64,000 bases of DNA, taken from NCBI GenBank assembly GCA_963764505.1, contig CAVXSP010000001.1:3410001-3474000 (forward strand), read 5' to 3'. A model generated the notes under the pieces. That model was not told the origin of the DNA. It worked only from the letters and a program-made list of their open reading frames with translations, and made no database searches. The position numbers and the translations under genes are program-made. This DNA comes from CAVXSP01 sp963764505 (lineage in GTDB: Bacteria > Acidobacteriota > Vicinamibacteria > Vicinamibacterales > SCN-69-37). Each line of letters starts with the position of its first letter. Position 1 is the stretch's first letter. Shown here one piece after another: positions 54,675 through 62,979 of this stretch.

Positions 54675-55846
54675 CCGGGACGCGGCTCGGCCCCCCGGGG
54701 ACGACGCGCTGGGCGGCGGCGATCGGCGTGGCCGGCCTCGCGCTCGTCGGCGTCGGGCTGGTCCTCGAGCCGGCGCAGGCGGCCTTCTCGTACCTGGCGG
54801 CGTATCTGTCGGTCCTCGCGCTGGCGCTCGGCGCGCTCATCCTGCTCATGATCGAACACCTGATCGCGGCGACCTGGTTCGTCGCCTTCCGCCGCACCGC
54901 GGAAGCGGTGCTGGGCGCCATTCCGCTGCTGGCCGTGCTCTTCCTGCCGATCGCGCTCCGGGCGGCGTCGCTGTACATCTGGATGGATCCGTCCCGGCTG
55001 GACGCGCACGCCCGAGCGATCGTCGAGCGCAAGGCCGCCTACCTGAACCTCCCGTTCTTCTTCGTGCGGGCGGGCGTGTACTTCGCCTCCTGGATCGCGC
55101 TCGCCGAGCTCGTGCGCCGCTGGTCCCTGCGACAGGACCGCGACCCCGGCGAGCATTGGACGCGGCGTCAGCGCACGCTCGCCGGTCCCGGATTGATCGT
55201 GCTCGCGTTCACGCTGACCTTCGCGGCGTTCGACTGGATCATGTCGCTCGCCCCGACCTGGTACTCGACGATCTTCGGCGTCCAGATCTTCGCCGGCGGC
55301 ATGGTCGGCGCGGTCGCCCTGATCGCGGTGCTCGCCGGCATCGACGCGCGCGGACCCGAGCTGCGCGCGGCCATCACCCCCGACCACTACTCCGCCGTCG
55401 GCAAGCTGCTGCTCACGTTCGTCATCTTCTGGGCGTACGCCTCCTTCGCGCAGCTCTTGATCATCTGGATTGGCGACCTGCCGGAGGAAGTGACCTGGTA
55501 CCTGCCGCGCCTCAACGGCAGCTGGCTCTGGGTCGCGGTCGCGATTGCGCTCGGACACTTCGCGGTGCCGTTCGTCGTGCTGCTCTCCTACCACGCCAAG
55601 CGGAGCGCGCGCGTGCTGGTCCCGCTCGGGATCTGGCTGCTCGCGATGGACTATCTCGAGGCGTACTGGATCGTGCTGCCGCAGCTGCACCCGACCTCGG
55701 CCGCGCCGCACTGGCTCGACGCGGCCGCCGTCGCGGGCGTGGCCGGCACGGCGTTCGCCTACGCGAGCTGGCGCGCCCGTGCGGTGCCCGCGCTGCCGCT
55801 CGGCGACCCGGAGCTGTCCGCATCCCTTCACTACAGCGAGTCATGA
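54671..55846 (+). CDS. actF: Alternative complex III, second NrfD-like membrane subunit ActF
   Basis: A 391-residue protein with about ten helices. LILLMIEHLIAATWFVAFRR and DWIMSLAPTWYSTIFGVQIF are conserved. FAQLLIIWIGDLPEEVTWYL and LLSYHAKRSARVLVPLGIWL follow. It is shorter and more hydrophobic than ActC and completes the membrane module. ATGA overlaps at both ends. Confidence 0.9.
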   Translation: MTGTRLGPPGTTRWAAAIGVAGLALVGVGLVLEPAQAAFSYLAAYLSVLALALGALILLMIEHLIAATWFVAFRRTAEAVLGAIPLLAVLFLPIALRAASLYIWMDPSRLDAHARAIVERKAAYLNLPFFFVRAGVYFASWIALAELVRRWSLRQDRDPGEHWTRRQRTLAGPGLIVLAFTLTFAAFDWIMSLAPTWYSTIFGVQIFAGGMVGAVALIAVLAGIDARGPELRAAITPDHYSAVGKLLLTFVIFWAYASFAQLLIIWIGDLPEEVTWYLPRLNGSWLWVAVAIALGHFAVPFVVLLSYHAKRSARVLVPLGIWLLAMDYLEAYWIVLPQLHPTSAAPHWLDAAAVAGVAGTAFAYASWRARAVPALPLGDPELSASLHYSES

Positions 55847-56199
55847 GCGATCGGATCACTGTCTCGGTGCTGCAGGAGCGCGACGCCGTCGCCCCGTGGA
55901 CGATCTACGCCGGCGCGCTCGTGCTCGGCGTGCTGCTCGCGCTGGGCGCGGTCGCGACCTGGGTGCTGGCGCGCGGGATGGGACCGCCGCCAGGCGGTCC
56001 GCCGGAGGTGCCGGTCCCGCGCGAAGTGAACATGGTCGACCAGAGCCTCTTCGTCGCGCGCGAGTCGTCGACGGGCCGTCCGGAGCGCGCGCCGGCGCCG
56101 CTCGATCGCTACGAGTGGGTCGATCGCGAGCGCGGCGTTGTGCAGATTCCCATCGACCGCGCCATGGCGCTCATCAGGGGAGGAGGGCATGTCCACTGA
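55843..56199 (+). CDS. Small membrane-anchored protein of the act operon (ActG-position)
   Basis: A 118-residue protein with one helix (IYAGALVLGVLLALGAVATW) and a periplasmic proline-rich segment. It ends in YEWVDRERGVVQIPIDRAMA, a motif shared with small proteins preceding SCO genes in such operons. It may be an assembly or linker subunit. Its coding end overlaps the SCO start. Confidence 0.65.
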   Translation: MSDRITVSVLQERDAVAPWTIYAGALVLGVLLALGAVATWVLARGMGPPPGGPPEVPVPREVNMVDQSLFVARESSTGRPERAPAPLDRYEWVDRERGVVQIPIDRAMALIRGGGHVH

Positions 56200-57001
56200 A
56201 CGCTGCCGGAGCCTCATCGGACTGATCGCGGCCGTGCTGGCCTGCCAGGCGGGTGCGTCGGCCGCGCACGAGGTGCAGTCGCCGCTCCAGCAGGCCGTGA
56301 TCGTCGAGCACCTCGGCGCCACCGTGCCCCGCGACCTCACCTTCACGGACTCGTCGGGCCGGCCGCTTGCGCTGGGCACCCTCCTTGGAGACGGCAAGCC
56401 GCTCGTCATCAGCCTGGCCTACTTCACGTGCCCGATGTTGTGCCCACTCGGCCGCGACGGGCTGGCCGACGCGCTGCGCGGGGCCGGCCTGCGGCTCGGC
56501 ACCGACGTCCGCGCGCTGACCGTCAGCATCGATCCACGCGACACGCCGGCGCGGGCCGCGGAGTGGCGGCGGCAGGCGGCCGCCCGACTCGGCGTCGGCG
56601 CCGCCGGCCTCGACTGGCACTTCGCCGTCGGGCGCGAGCCGGAGATCCGGCGGCTGGCCGACACGCTCGGCTTCTCCTATGCCTACGACGCCGAGAGCGG
56701 ACAGTATTCGCACGCGACCGCGGTGTTCCTCATCGGCGGCAACGGGACGATCTCGCGCTACCTCTACGGCATCTCGTTCGATGCGGACGTGTTCGCCTCC
56801 GCCGTGGCCGCGGCGCGCGTCAACACGCGCGGCCGTGCGCTCGACCGCCTCCTGCTCCGGTGCTTCCACTACGTGCCGTCGCTGCGTCGTCACGGCGGCC
56901 TGGTGACCTGGGTGCTGCGCACCGGCGGCGCCGCCGTGGTCCTCTGCGTCGGATCCCTGCTGTTCATGCTCTCGCGGCGCGAGCCCCGGAGACGCCGGTG
57001 A
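56189..57001 (+). CDS. SCO1/SenC-type copper chaperone
   Basis: A 270-residue protein. A signal peptide is followed by a thioredoxin fold with the copper-binding CPMLC and the distal His in GQYSHATAVFLIG. A C-terminal membrane helix (AVVLCVGSLLFMLS) anchors it, unlike most SCO proteins, which have it at the N-terminus. It loads the CuA site of cytochrome oxidase subunit II, encoded next. ATG at 56189 with GGAGGAGGG just upstream. Confidence 0.9.
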   Translation: MSTERCRSLIGLIAAVLACQAGASAAHEVQSPLQQAVIVEHLGATVPRDLTFTDSSGRPLALGTLLGDGKPLVISLAYFTCPMLCPLGRDGLADALRGAGLRLGTDVRALTVSIDPRDTPARAAEWRRQAAARLGVGAAGLDWHFAVGREPEIRRLADTLGFSYAYDAESGQYSHATAVFLIGGNGTISRYLYGISFDADVFASAVAAARVNTRGRALDRLLLRCFHYVPSLRRHGGLVTWVLRTGGAAVVLCVGSLLFMLSRREPRRRR

Positions 57002-58203
57002 ACCCGATTTTCCCGCTCCCGGATTCGCTGCACACCGTCCTCGAGACGCTCAACCGCATCTATCGCACGGTGCTGATGCTGCCGCCGCAGGCCTCGACGA
57101 TGGCCACGCGGATCGACGTCCTGCAGTACGTCGAGGTGTCGATCTACACGGCGATGTGCATCCTCTACTACGCCTTCGCGGCGTACTTTCTCGTGCGGTA
57201 CCGCCTCCGGCCGGGGCGCGATCACGGCCCGCTCATTCACGCGCCGGTGCTGGTCGGCGCCTACTCGGTCGGCATGCTCGGTCTGTTCCTCGCGTTCTGG
57301 CTCGCCGGGCACTTCCAGTACCGCGACATCCGGACGCCTCCGGCCGGCGCCGTCGACGTGTACGTGACCGCCAAGGAATGGATCTGGAAGTTCGCCTACA
57401 CCGACGGCGGCTCGTCGGTGGGCGTGCTGTACGTGCCGGTCGGCCAGCCCGTCCGGCTGCTGCTCACGTCGCGCGACGTCATCCACAGCTTCTTCGTCCC
57501 GGCGTTCCGGCTGAAGCAGGACGCCGTGCCCGGCACGTACAACACGATGTGGTTCGAGGCGACGCAGCCGGGCATGTACGAGATCCTCTGCGCGCAGATG
57601 TGCGGCACCGGCCACGCCCGGATGTGGGGCGTCGTCGCGGCGCTCGGGCGGGCGGACTACGACGAGTGGCGCCGCGGCGAGCCGCCCGTGCTGCCGGCCT
57701 GGGTCGTCGGGGCCGGCGCGCGGGACCTTCCCGGGATCTCGCGCGAGCCGGTGACCGACGCCAACCTGGCTGGCGCCGCGACGCCCGGCACGTCGCCGCT
57801 CTTGTCGGCGGTCGAACTGGGACGCCGGGCGGCCGCGACCAACGGGTGCCTGCGCTGCCACACGCCCGACGGGCAGCCGCACATCGGCCCGACCTGGCTG
57901 GGCCTGTACGGCTCGTCGGTCGCGCTCGCCGGTGGCGCGACCGCCACGGTGGACGAGGCGTACCTCACCGAGTCGATGATGGACCCGACCGCCAAGGTGG
58001 TCGCGGGGTTCGCACCCGTGATGCCGAGCTATCAGGGCATTCTGGCGCCCGCCGACGTCGCCGCGATCCTCGAGTACATCAAGTCGCTGCGCGACCCCGG
58101 CCGGCCGCACCATGTCGCGCCGCCGCCGGCCGGTCCGATTCCGGGCGTGCCCGCCTCGCCCGGCGCCGCGCAGGCGCCTGCGGGGAAAGGCGGGCGCCCG
58201 TGA
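56998..58203 (+). CDS. coxB: Cytochrome c oxidase subunit II with C-terminal heme c (caa3-type)
   Basis: A 401-residue protein. Two N-terminal helices anchor a CuA domain: IHSFFVPAFRLKQDAVPG has the first His, and CAQMCGTGHARM has the two Cys, Glu/Gln, His and Met. A cytochrome c domain is fused at the C-terminus (CLRCH at about 284-288, axial Met in FAPVMPSY). The extra heme lets it accept electrons directly from alternative complex III. GTG start overlaps the SCO stop. Confidence 0.94.
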   Translation: MNPIFPLPDSLHTVLETLNRIYRTVLMLPPQASTMATRIDVLQYVEVSIYTAMCILYYAFAAYFLVRYRLRPGRDHGPLIHAPVLVGAYSVGMLGLFLAFWLAGHFQYRDIRTPPAGAVDVYVTAKEWIWKFAYTDGGSSVGVLYVPVGQPVRLLLTSRDVIHSFFVPAFRLKQDAVPGTYNTMWFEATQPGMYEILCAQMCGTGHARMWGVVAALGRADYDEWRRGEPPVLPAWVVGAGARDLPGISREPVTDANLAGAATPGTSPLLSAVELGRRAAATNGCLRCHTPDGQPHIGPTWLGLYGSSVALAGGATATVDEAYLTESMMDPTAKVVAGFAPVMPSYQGILAPADVAAILEYIKSLRDPGRPHHVAPPPAGPIPGVPASPGAAQAPAGKGGRP

Positions 58204-59819
58204 GCACCGTCGCCGAACGGGTATTCGTTCCGGCTCGGGAGCGCAACTATCTCAACGAGGAGACGACGATCCGTTCGTGGCTCACGACGACGGATCACAA
58301 GCGCATCGGGCTGATGTTCCTCGTGGCCACGAGTCTGGCGCTCGCGCTCGGCGGGACGTTCGCGCTGCTCATCCGCCTCGAGCTGCTCACGCCCGCCCAG
58401 GACCTGGTCAGCGCCCAGACCTACAACCGGCTCTTCACGATGCACGGCGTCATCATGGTCTGGCTCTTCCTGATCCCGTCGATTCCGACGTCGTTCGGGA
58501 ACTTCATCCTGCCGATCATGCTCGGCGCAAAGGACCTCGCGTTTCCCCGGCTGAACCTCGCGAGCTTCTACGTGTATCTCGCCGGGGCCGTCGTGACGGT
58601 GGGCGCCCTCGTCATCGGCGGCGCGGACACCGGATGGACGTTCTATCCCCCGTACAGCTCCGAGAGCCCGCTCGCGATCACGTGGGTCGTGATCGGCGTC
58701 TTCATCCTCGGCATCTCGTCGACGATGACCGGCCTGAACTTCGTCGTCACCACGCACACTCTCCGCGCGAAGGGGATGACCTGGAGCCGCGTGCCGCTGT
58801 TCGTCTGGACGATCTACGCGACGAGCATCGTGCTCGTGTGCGCGACGCCTGTGCTCGGGATGGCGCTGCTCATCATCGCGGTCGATCACGCGTTCCAGTG
58901 GGGCCTCTTCAATCCGGCGCTGGGCGGCGACCCGATCCTGTACCAGCACCTGTTCTGGTTCTACTCGCATCCGGCGGTCTACATCATGATCCTGCCGGCG
59001 ATGGGGGTGATGAGCGAGGTGGTCGAGACGTTCTCGCGCCGCTACACGCTCTCCTACAACTGGATGGTCGTCGCGACGCTCGGCATCGCGATCGTGGGGT
59101 TCCTGGTCTGGGGCCACCACATGTTCGTCTCGGGCATGTCGGCTGTGAGCGCCGTCGCGTTCTCGTTCTTCTCCATGGCGGTCGCGGTCTTCTCGGCGAT
59201 CAAGATGTTCCTGTGGCTCGGCACGATGTACAAGGGCGCGATCGACTTCAAGACGCCGCTCGCCTACTTCCTCGCGTTCGTCTTCCTGTTCGGGTGGGGC
59301 GGGCTGTCCGGCGTCGCCGTCGCGACGCTCTCGCTCGACGTCCAGTGGCACGCCACGTACTTCATCGTCGCCCACTTCCATTTCGTCATGGTCGGCGCCG
59401 CGATGATGGGTTTTCTCTCGGCGCTGCACTACTGGTGGCCGAAGATGTTCGGCCGGATGTACCCCGAGCGGTGGGCGCTGGTGTCGGCGAGCGCCATCAC
59501 GATCGGCTTCATCAGCACGTTCACGCCGCAGTTCCTGCTCGGCAACATGGGGATGCCCCGGCGCTACGGCGAGTACCTGCCCCAGTTCCAGGTGCTGAAC
59601 GTGATCTCGACCGTCGGGTCCTGGGCGCTCGCGAGCGGGCTCCTCTCGACGCTGGTCTACTTCGCGTGGTCGCTCTGGCGCGGCGAGCCGGCGGGGCCGA
59701 ACCCGTGGCGGTCGCGCGGATTCGAGTGGAACACCGCGTCGCCTCCGCCCAAGCACAACTTCGACGTCACACCCGTCATCACGCATTCGCCGCACAACTA
59801 CCACGAGGCCGGAGACTGA
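58200..59819 (+). CDS. coxA: Cytochrome c oxidase subunit I, type A2
   Basis: A 539-residue, twelve-helix heme-copper oxidase core. TMHGVIMVWLFLIPSIPTSF holds the low-spin heme His. LFWFYSHPAVYIMILPAMGV gives the CuB His and the Tyr cross-link; HPAVY with the preceding YS marks type A2, which lacks the Glu of type A1. WGHHMFVSGM gives the other two CuB His, and VAHFHFVMVGA the heme ligands. It reduces O2 to water and pumps protons. GTG start overlaps the coxB stop. Confidence 0.95.
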   Translation: MSTVAERVFVPARERNYLNEETTIRSWLTTTDHKRIGLMFLVATSLALALGGTFALLIRLELLTPAQDLVSAQTYNRLFTMHGVIMVWLFLIPSIPTSFGNFILPIMLGAKDLAFPRLNLASFYVYLAGAVVTVGALVIGGADTGWTFYPPYSSESPLAITWVVIGVFILGISSTMTGLNFVVTTHTLRAKGMTWSRVPLFVWTIYATSIVLVCATPVLGMALLIIAVDHAFQWGLFNPALGGDPILYQHLFWFYSHPAVYIMILPAMGVMSEVVETFSRRYTLSYNWMVVATLGIAIVGFLVWGHHMFVSGMSAVSAVAFSFFSMAVAVFSAIKMFLWLGTMYKGAIDFKTPLAYFLAFVFLFGWGGLSGVAVATLSLDVQWHATYFIVAHFHFVMVGAAMMGFLSALHYWWPKMFGRMYPERWALVSASAITIGFISTFTPQFLLGNMGMPRRYGEYLPQFQVLNVISTVGSWALASGLLSTLVYFAWSLWRGEPAGPNPWRSRGFEWNTASPPPKHNFDVTPVITHSPHNYHEAGD

Positions 59820-60454
59820 TGCCGGCCGGTCGTCTGCGCGAGCAATTCCAGGACTTCGACCAGCAGACCCACGCGGCCGAGCTCGGCATGTGGGTCTTCA
59901 TGGCGAGCGAGGCGCTGTTCTTCGCCGGCCTGTTCACGCTGTACGGCGCATACCGCCTCCAGTTCGGTCACGCGTTCGCGGAGGCGGCGCGCCACACCGA
60001 TCTCGCCCTCGGCACCGCGAACACCTACATCCTCCTGACGAGCAGCGTGCTCGTCGCCCTCGCGGTGCACGCGGTGCGGGAGGGCCGGATGCGCGCCGTC
60101 TCGTGGCTGCTCAGCGCCACGATCGTCCTGGGCGTCGTGTTCCTCGCGCTCAAGATCCTGGAGTACCTGCACCACTTCCGGGAAGGCCTGTACCCGGGAC
60201 CGTACTACTCGAACACGGAGATTCCCGGCCGCGGCGCACACGTGTTCTTCACGCTGTACTACGCGATGACCGGGCTGCACGCGATCCACGTGACCGTCGG
60301 GATCCTCCTCCTTTCATGGGTCGTCTGGCTCGGACGGACGGGGCGGATCGACGCCGGCTACCACACGCCGCTCGAGCTGTGCGGCATCTACTGGCACTTC
60401 GTCGACATCGTGTGGGTGTTCCTCTGGCCCATGTTCTATCTGATGAGGTCCTGA
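59819..60454 (+). CDS. coxC: Cytochrome c oxidase subunit III
   Basis: A 211-residue protein with five helices. AELGMWVFMASEALFFAGLF opens it, with the conserved Glu. FFTLYYAMTGLHAIHVTVGI and GIYWHFVDIVWVFLWPMFYL are family signatures. The stop of coxA overlaps its ATG. Confidence 0.94.
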   Translation: MPAGRLREQFQDFDQQTHAAELGMWVFMASEALFFAGLFTLYGAYRLQFGHAFAEAARHTDLALGTANTYILLTSSVLVALAVHAVREGRMRAVSWLLSATIVLGVVFLALKILEYLHHFREGLYPGPYYSNTEIPGRGAHVFFTLYYAMTGLHAIHVTVGILLLSWVVWLGRTGRIDAGYHTPLELCGIYWHFVDIVWVFLWPMFYLMRS

Positions 60455-60456
60455 CC

Positions 60457-60798
60457 ATGTCATCGCGCCAGGTGTCCGTGCGCACGTACGGGTGGACGTG
60501 GATCGCGCTCGTCGTGCTCGCCAGCCTCTCGTTCGCGTTGTCGTTCGCGCCGCTCGGCGCGCTCGGCCCGGCGGTGGCCCTGACCATCGGTGCCACCAAG
60601 GCCGTGCTCATCGCCGCGTTCTTCATGCACCTGGTGGAACAGCCCGCGATCAGCCGATGGGCGTTCGGGTTCGGCGTGGCGCTCGTCGCCGTCCTGATCA
60701 TCATGGTCGCCACCGACGTACTCACGCGCCAGCGCACGGGCCTCGTGCAGCCGGGCCTCGACTCGGCCCAGCCGCTCGTCACGCCCCGGGCCCGCTGA
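60457..60798 (+). CDS. coxD: Cytochrome c oxidase subunit IV
   Basis: A 113-residue protein with three helices (WIALVVLASLSFALSFAPL, VALTIGATKAVLIAAFFMHL, VALVAVLIIMVATDVL). The AFFMHLVEQ stretch is characteristic of the prokaryotic subunit IV family. It is the last gene of the act-cox operon. Confidence 0.88.
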   Translation: MSSRQVSVRTYGWTWIALVVLASLSFALSFAPLGALGPAVALTIGATKAVLIAAFFMHLVEQPAISRWAFGFGVALVAVLIIMVATDVLTRQRTGLVQPGLDSAQPLVTPRAR

Positions 60799-60942
60799 CG
60801 CCTGTCGTGATTCGCGACGCCGCGCGCGGCTCCCGTGCGGTGGCAGGACACCGAAGCGCCGCCGTCAGCCGCGCCCGCCACGGAACGTCCCGGCGTGCCA
60901 TGGCACCTGCCTTGCTTGGTGAGGCGTAGGGGGAAACGGACC

Positions 60943-61686
60943 ATGAACAGCATTCGGTATGCACTCGCTGCGTCGGTCGCGGCCGCGCTGTTGTGGACCC
61001 CGGTGCGCGGGCAGGCCCCGATCGCGGTCACCTCGCCGGCGCCGCCGGAGGAGATCCAGCGAATCGAGAATTCGACCACGGTGCTCCGGGAGCTCACGAG
61101 CACGGCTGACGACAACATCCCGCAGTACCTGCTCCAGCGCGCGGAAGGCATCGTCGTCATTCCGACACTCGTCAAGGGCGGGTTCATCGTCGGCGCCAAG
61201 CACGGACGAGGCATCCTGAGCGCGCGTCAGACCGGCACGCGTCAGTGGTCGCTCCCGGTGTTCGTCACCATGACGGGCGGCAGCATCGGCTGGCAGATCG
61301 GCGTGCAGTCGGTCGACCTCGTGCTGCTCGTGATGAATCAGAGCGGCGTGAGCTCCATGCTCGACGACAAGTTCACGCTCGGCGGAACGCTGTCGGTCGC
61401 GGCGGGCCCGGTGGGCCGTTCCGCGGAGGCGGCCACCGACGCGAAGCTGAACAGCCAGATTCTGGCGTATTCGCGCGCCCAGGGCCTCTTTGCGGGCGCG
61501 ACGCTCGAGGGCTCCGCGCTGCATCCGGACAAGGACTCGAACCGCGCGTTCTACGGCGCCACGATCGCGGTGCGCTCGCTGCTGAACCAGACGCTCGTCA
61601 CGCCGGCGATGCCGACGGCCGTCGAGCAGTGGCACACCCTGCTGGCGTCGTTCGACGGCGCGGGGCTGCATCCAGAACCACGCTAA
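60943..61686 (+). CDS. SYLF (Ysc84) lipid-binding domain protein, secreted
   Basis: A 247-residue protein with a signal peptide (RYALAASVAAALLWTPV) and a SYLF domain: IPQYLLQRAEGIVVIPTLVK, GGSIGWQIGVQSVDLVLLVM, FTLGGTLSVAAGPVGRSAEA and AGATLEGSALHPDKDSNRAF. The domain binds phosphoinositides in eukaryotes; in bacteria the role is unclear, probably at the envelope. AGGGGG precedes the ATG. Confidence 0.9.
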   Translation: MNSIRYALAASVAAALLWTPVRGQAPIAVTSPAPPEEIQRIENSTTVLRELTSTADDNIPQYLLQRAEGIVVIPTLVKGGFIVGAKHGRGILSARQTGTRQWSLPVFVTMTGGSIGWQIGVQSVDLVLLVMNQSGVSSMLDDKFTLGGTLSVAAGPVGRSAEAATDAKLNSQILAYSRAQGLFAGATLEGSALHPDKDSNRAFYGATIAVRSLLNQTLVTPAMPTAVEQWHTLLASFDGAGLHPEPR

Positions 61687-61739
61687 CGCCGGTCCGGAGG
61701 CATGGCCGGTCGGGCATAGGGGATCCATCGGAGGGACAC

Positions 61740-61952
61740 ATGAACAGTCAGACGTTGAAGGGCCAGTGGCATCAGCTCAAGGGCGGAGTCAAACAACAAT
61801 GGGGCAAGCTGACCGACGACGACCTCACCACGATCGACGGCAGCGCGGAGAAGCTCGCCGGCGTGCTCCAGGAGAAGTACGGCTACGCGCGCGAGCGGGC
61901 GGAGGAGGAAGTCGCACGCTGGCAGGCGGAGCAGACGCCGACTCGGCCCTGA
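61740..61952 (+). CDS. CsbD-family stress protein
   Basis: A 70-residue, highly charged protein. LKGQWHQLKGGVKQQWGKLT is the CsbD signature, and GSAEKLAGVLQEKYGYARER follows. The family is induced under general stress and has no known biochemical activity. GGAGGG precedes the ATG. Confidence 0.92.
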   Translation: MNSQTLKGQWHQLKGGVKQQWGKLTDDDLTTIDGSAEKLAGVLQEKYGYARERAEEEVARWQAEQTPTRP

Positions 61953-61963
61953 GGAGTCCGCCA

Positions 61964-62437
61964 ATGGCTGACATCTCGATTACGCGCGCGCAGCTGATCG
62001 ACAGGTTGAACGACGATCTGTCACGGGAATACCAGGCGATCACGGCGTACGTGATCTACTCGCAGGTGCTCAAAGGGGCCGAGTACATGAGCATCGCGCG
62101 TGAGCTGGAATCGCACGCGAAAGAGGAGCTGGGACACGCGCTCAAGATCGCCCGGCACATCGACTATCTCGGTGGCATGCCGACGGCCGCTGCGAAGCCG
62201 GTGAAGCTCTCGGAAGACGCCCGCGAGATGCTGCGGGCCGATCTCGACAACGAGAACGAGACGGTCCGCCAGTACCGAGAGCGGGTGCGCCAGTGCGAGG
62301 CACTCGAAGAGTACGCGATTGCCGAGGACATCCGAGAGATCCTCCGGAACGAGCAGGAACATCAGATCGATCTGGCGACCGCGCTCGGCGAGGACGTGCC
62401 GGACGTCGCAGCCACGGCCGCGGCTCGCCGGCGCTAG
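61964..62437 (+). CDS. Ferritin-like / bacterioferritin-family protein
   Basis: A 157-residue four-helix protein. Diiron ligands fit: Glu in LSREYQAITAYVIYS, ELESHAKEELGHALKI (ExxH), Glu in LDNENETVRQYRERV, and EDIREILRNEQEHQIDLA (ExxH). No Met ligand for the bacterioferritin heme is evident. It stores iron or detoxifies peroxide. GAGGAG precedes the ATG; 11 bases separate it from the CsbD gene. Confidence 0.88.
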   Translation: MADISITRAQLIDRLNDDLSREYQAITAYVIYSQVLKGAEYMSIARELESHAKEELGHALKIARHIDYLGGMPTAAAKPVKLSEDAREMLRADLDNENETVRQYRERVRQCEALEEYAIAEDIREILRNEQEHQIDLATALGEDVPDVAATAAARRR

Positions 62438-62510
62438 ATGTCCGGGGCGATCGGCGGACCGTCGCCGACGATGCCAGCGCGGCGGCGGTCGCCGGTCGCC
62501 TCGGAAGGAC

Positions 62511-62876
62511 TCAGAACCCGAAGCCGAGTCCCACGTACCCGCTGTTCACGCTGACCAGCACCTTGTCGCGAACGAAATCGAGTTGCGGGCGAAAGTCTGC
62601 GTAGATGCCGTGATAGCGATACGCGGCCTCGACGAATACGCGCCCAGCTTCGAGCCGCGGACCGGCGCCGGCGGCCAGCATGCCCGCCGTGACGGGATCC
62701 AGCCGGGCGAGGCCGAAGATGTCGCCGAGTGACACGCCTTCGACGGTCACCTCCAGGCGCGGCTCGAGCCGCGCCAATCCGGCGCCGAGCGTGACAAACG
62801 GACGCCGCGCGCCACACGCGAGGCAGAGCAGCACGGCGGCGCTACGCGCCACCTTGCGCGCGATCTGATTCGACAT
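62511..62876 (-). CDS. Outer-membrane beta-barrel protein, apparently shortened
   Basis: A 121-residue protein. A short signal (KVARSAAVLLCLACGARRP) runs straight into amphipathic strands: FVTLGAGLARLEPRLEV, GRVFVEAAYRYHGIYADF, VSVNSGYVGLGFGF. The terminal Phe is the barrel-assembly signal. Only about half of an eight-strand OmpA-like barrel is present, so an internal deletion of the front half is likely. Confidence 0.6.
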   Translation of the reverse strand: MSNQIARKVARSAAVLLCLACGARRPFVTLGAGLARLEPRLEVTVEGVSLGDIFGLARLDPVTAGMLAAGAGPRLEAGRVFVEAAYRYHGIYADFRPQLDFVRDKVLVSVNSGYVGLGFGF

Positions 62877-62979
62877 AGGCACGCTCCTGTCCGGGCCGAT
62901 GCGCCCGGCGCCCCGGCCGTCAGTGCAAACAGCGGACCAGATGCTGACCGGCCGCGAGCCTCGGCGGCGCCGCGCACCG

